This document shows, one piece after another, positions 38,512-39,587 of a stretch of 39,587 bases of DNA (position 1 is the stretch's first letter; each line of letters starts with the position of its first letter). A program made the translations under genes and the position numbers. The notes beneath the pieces were generated by a model, which worked only from the letters and a program-made list of their open reading frames with translations, was not told where the DNA came from and made no database searches. Origin of the DNA: a virus; IMG/VR virus record IMGVR_UViG_3300032134_000210, positions 1-39,587 of that record; one strand, given 5' to 3'.

Positions 38512-38808
38512 ATGAGCATCACATTCGACGCGGATAGCGTCAGCGTTGAAAGCGTGGGCCGGAACAGCCAGGTGCGCGTTACGGTTGACGGCAAAGGCAG
38601 CGACATCGCTGAGTCGCTGCACATCGACGACCGCCTGTACGACCTGGAACCGCACGAGATCGTGAATCACATCGGCGCCGGCAAGCTACTGGAGACCATG
38701 GACGAGGCCGAGATCTCCGAATGGCTGGCCAGCAGCAGCGCAGACCCGAACGATTTCCTCAGCGCCATCGGCGAGGAAACGGTCTTGAAGTGGCTCAACA
38801 ACGAGTAA
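38512..38808 (+). CDS. Hypothetical 98-residue acidic protein
   Basis: ATG 38512 follows GGAGGAACACAGC. The N-terminal half is beta-rich (I-T-F-D-A-D-S-V-S-V-E-S-V), the C-terminal half helical and acidic (D-E-A-E-I-S-E-W-L...E-E-T-V-L-K-W-L). Small acidic early phage proteins often inhibit host enzymes or mimic DNA; there is no evidence for a specific target here. Confidence 0.7.
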   Translation: MSITFDADSVSVESVGRNSQVRVTVDGKGSDIAESLHIDDRLYDLEPHEIVNHIGAGKLLETMDEAEISEWLASSSADPNDFLSAIGEETVLKWLNNE

Positions 38809-38834
38809 GCGCCACGACAGCCTGTCGTTAACTG

Positions 38835-38870
38835 CCCGATGCCCTGCTCCCCATCGCAGGCTGCATCGGG
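38835..38870 (+). other. Long hairpin after the 98-residue gene
   Basis: Outer arms CCCGATGC (38835-38842) and GCATCGGG (38863-38870) plus inner arms CCTGC/GCAGG form a 13-bp stem with a 2-base bulge. Only ATTTGATC follows, so it is a poor terminator and may protect or process the mRNA. The rest of 38871-39098 shows no gene. Confidence 0.5.
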
Positions 38871-39098
38871 ATTTGATCTGAACCGCCAGCAAACTTGAAG
38901 GCGCTGGCACCTAGCCGAGACACGAGGGTTTGCGACCTCGGGAAGAAAGCAAGACCGCGACCTGGCAGTGAGAAATCACCGGAGCGCGGCTGTTCGGGGC
39001 GCGGACGTCGGCGCCAAGCGGGGCTTGCCTTCCGCACAGATCAAATCACCGATGCATCCCGCATCCCCTTCCCTTCAATTCGAACTCAGGAGATGCCA

Positions 39099-39587
39099 AT
39101 GCTGACGCATGAACGCCTTCGAGAGCTGCTGGCGTATGACCCGGGAAACGGCGTATTCACTTGGCTAAAACAGAAAGGTACACGAGTTGCTGGAAAGCCT
39201 GCCGGCTATGTGTGCGGCGACAAAGGCATCTACATCATGGTCGACAAGAAGGGGTATCGCGCCCACCGCCTCGCTTGGTTTTACATGACTGGAGCGTGGC
39301 CTGCTGATCAGGTTGATCACATCGACAGAAACCCAAACAACAATGCCTGGGCGAATCTGCGCGAGGCCACTGGATCCCAGAACAGCCACAACACCAAGCG
39401 TGCGCACACCAATACCAGCGGTGTAAAGGGTGTTTCATGGGTGTCGAGTCTTGGAAAGTGGCGAGCACAGGTAAAGCTTCGTGGCGTCCTCTACTCCGCT
39501 GGCGACTTTGACGACCTTCAGAAAGCTGCAGAGGCTGTTCGATCTCTGCGAACCAGGCTACACGGCGAGTTCACTTGCCACGGGTAG
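39099..39587 (+). CDS. HNH homing endonuclease with AP2-like domain
   Basis: This 162-residue protein starts at ATG 39099 with AGGAG upstream. It combines an HNH core ([10 protein letters not shown] near 57-66, [10 protein letters not shown] near 73-82, N-L-R-E-A near 86-90) with a C-terminal AP2-type DNA-binding segment (S-G-V-K-G-V-S-W near 107-114, W-R-A-Q-V near 121-125). Such genes are free-standing homing endonucleases that spread between phages. The stop lies at the edge of the window. Confidence 0.85.
   Translation: MLTHERLRELLAYDPGNGVFTWLKQKGTRVAGKPAGYVCGDKGIYIMVDKKGYRAHRLAWFYMTGAWPADQVDHIDRNPNNNAWANLREATGSQNSHNTKRAHTNTSGVKGVSWVSSLGKWRAQVKLRGVLYSAGDFDDLQKAAEAVRSLRTRLHGEFTCHG

Overview
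The window is almost entirely a lambdoid temperate siphophage genome, most likely a prophage in a Pseudomonas host. Support for Pseudomonas: high GC throughout, a DUF1654 protein (a family largely confined to pseudomonads), a DUF4055 portal with a DUF2280 small terminase, and an overall D3-like look. Both window edges coincide with stop codons (the o-spanin at base 1 and an HNH nuclease at base 39587). No integrase or att core is visible, so the true prophage ends lie outside or were trimmed.

Layout, following transcription. The switch is at 33305-33400: a Cro-like gene goes left and a leaderless cI/LexA-type repressor goes right, with three operator-like palindromes between them. The leftward (minus) arm is the lambda PR arm. 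It carries ribbon-helix-helix proteins, a KilA-N protein, small early proteins, an HNH nuclease, an O-like initiator with iteron-like repeats (candidate origin), a partner replication gene, an Ea22-like protein, NinB, NinG and a gene in the Q position (25664-26335). Behind that gene sit a good minus-strand promoter and three terminators, as expected for a PR'/tR' late-control region. Late genes follow: a tRNA-Gly(TCC)-like gene, holin, an HslV/proteasome-like hydrolase, a putative metallopeptidase, terminase, portal, head morphogenesis, scaffold, capsid, connectors, tail tube, G/GT frameshift chaperones, tape measure, tail tip, a tailspike with an S74 autochaperone, an acetyltransferase moron, endolysin and the spanin pair.

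The rightward (plus) side starts with the repressor. It is followed, in the position of lambda rexAB, by an AT-rich two-gene cassette: an OLD-like ATPase-TOPRIM protein and a C5-cytosine DNA methyltransferase whose start codon directly follows the ATPase stop. This is the best candidate in the window for a prophage-borne defence system. Beyond it a second operator cluster (OL/PL-like) flanks a DUF1654 gene and opens a rightward operon with a long structured leader containing a boxA-like sequence. That operon then carries two small unknown genes and an HNH-AP2 homing endonuclease.

The genes work as a mirror-image lambda programme: repressor and Cro at shared operators, replication and Nin functions, late antitermination, then packaging, morphogenesis and lysis. 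Two insertions stand out by low GC and self-contained signals: the ATPase/methyltransferase pair (lysogen protection) and the acetyltransferase (possible surface conversion). Many small genes are chained by ATGA or TGATG overlaps, and several too short for routine ORF calling are reported here.
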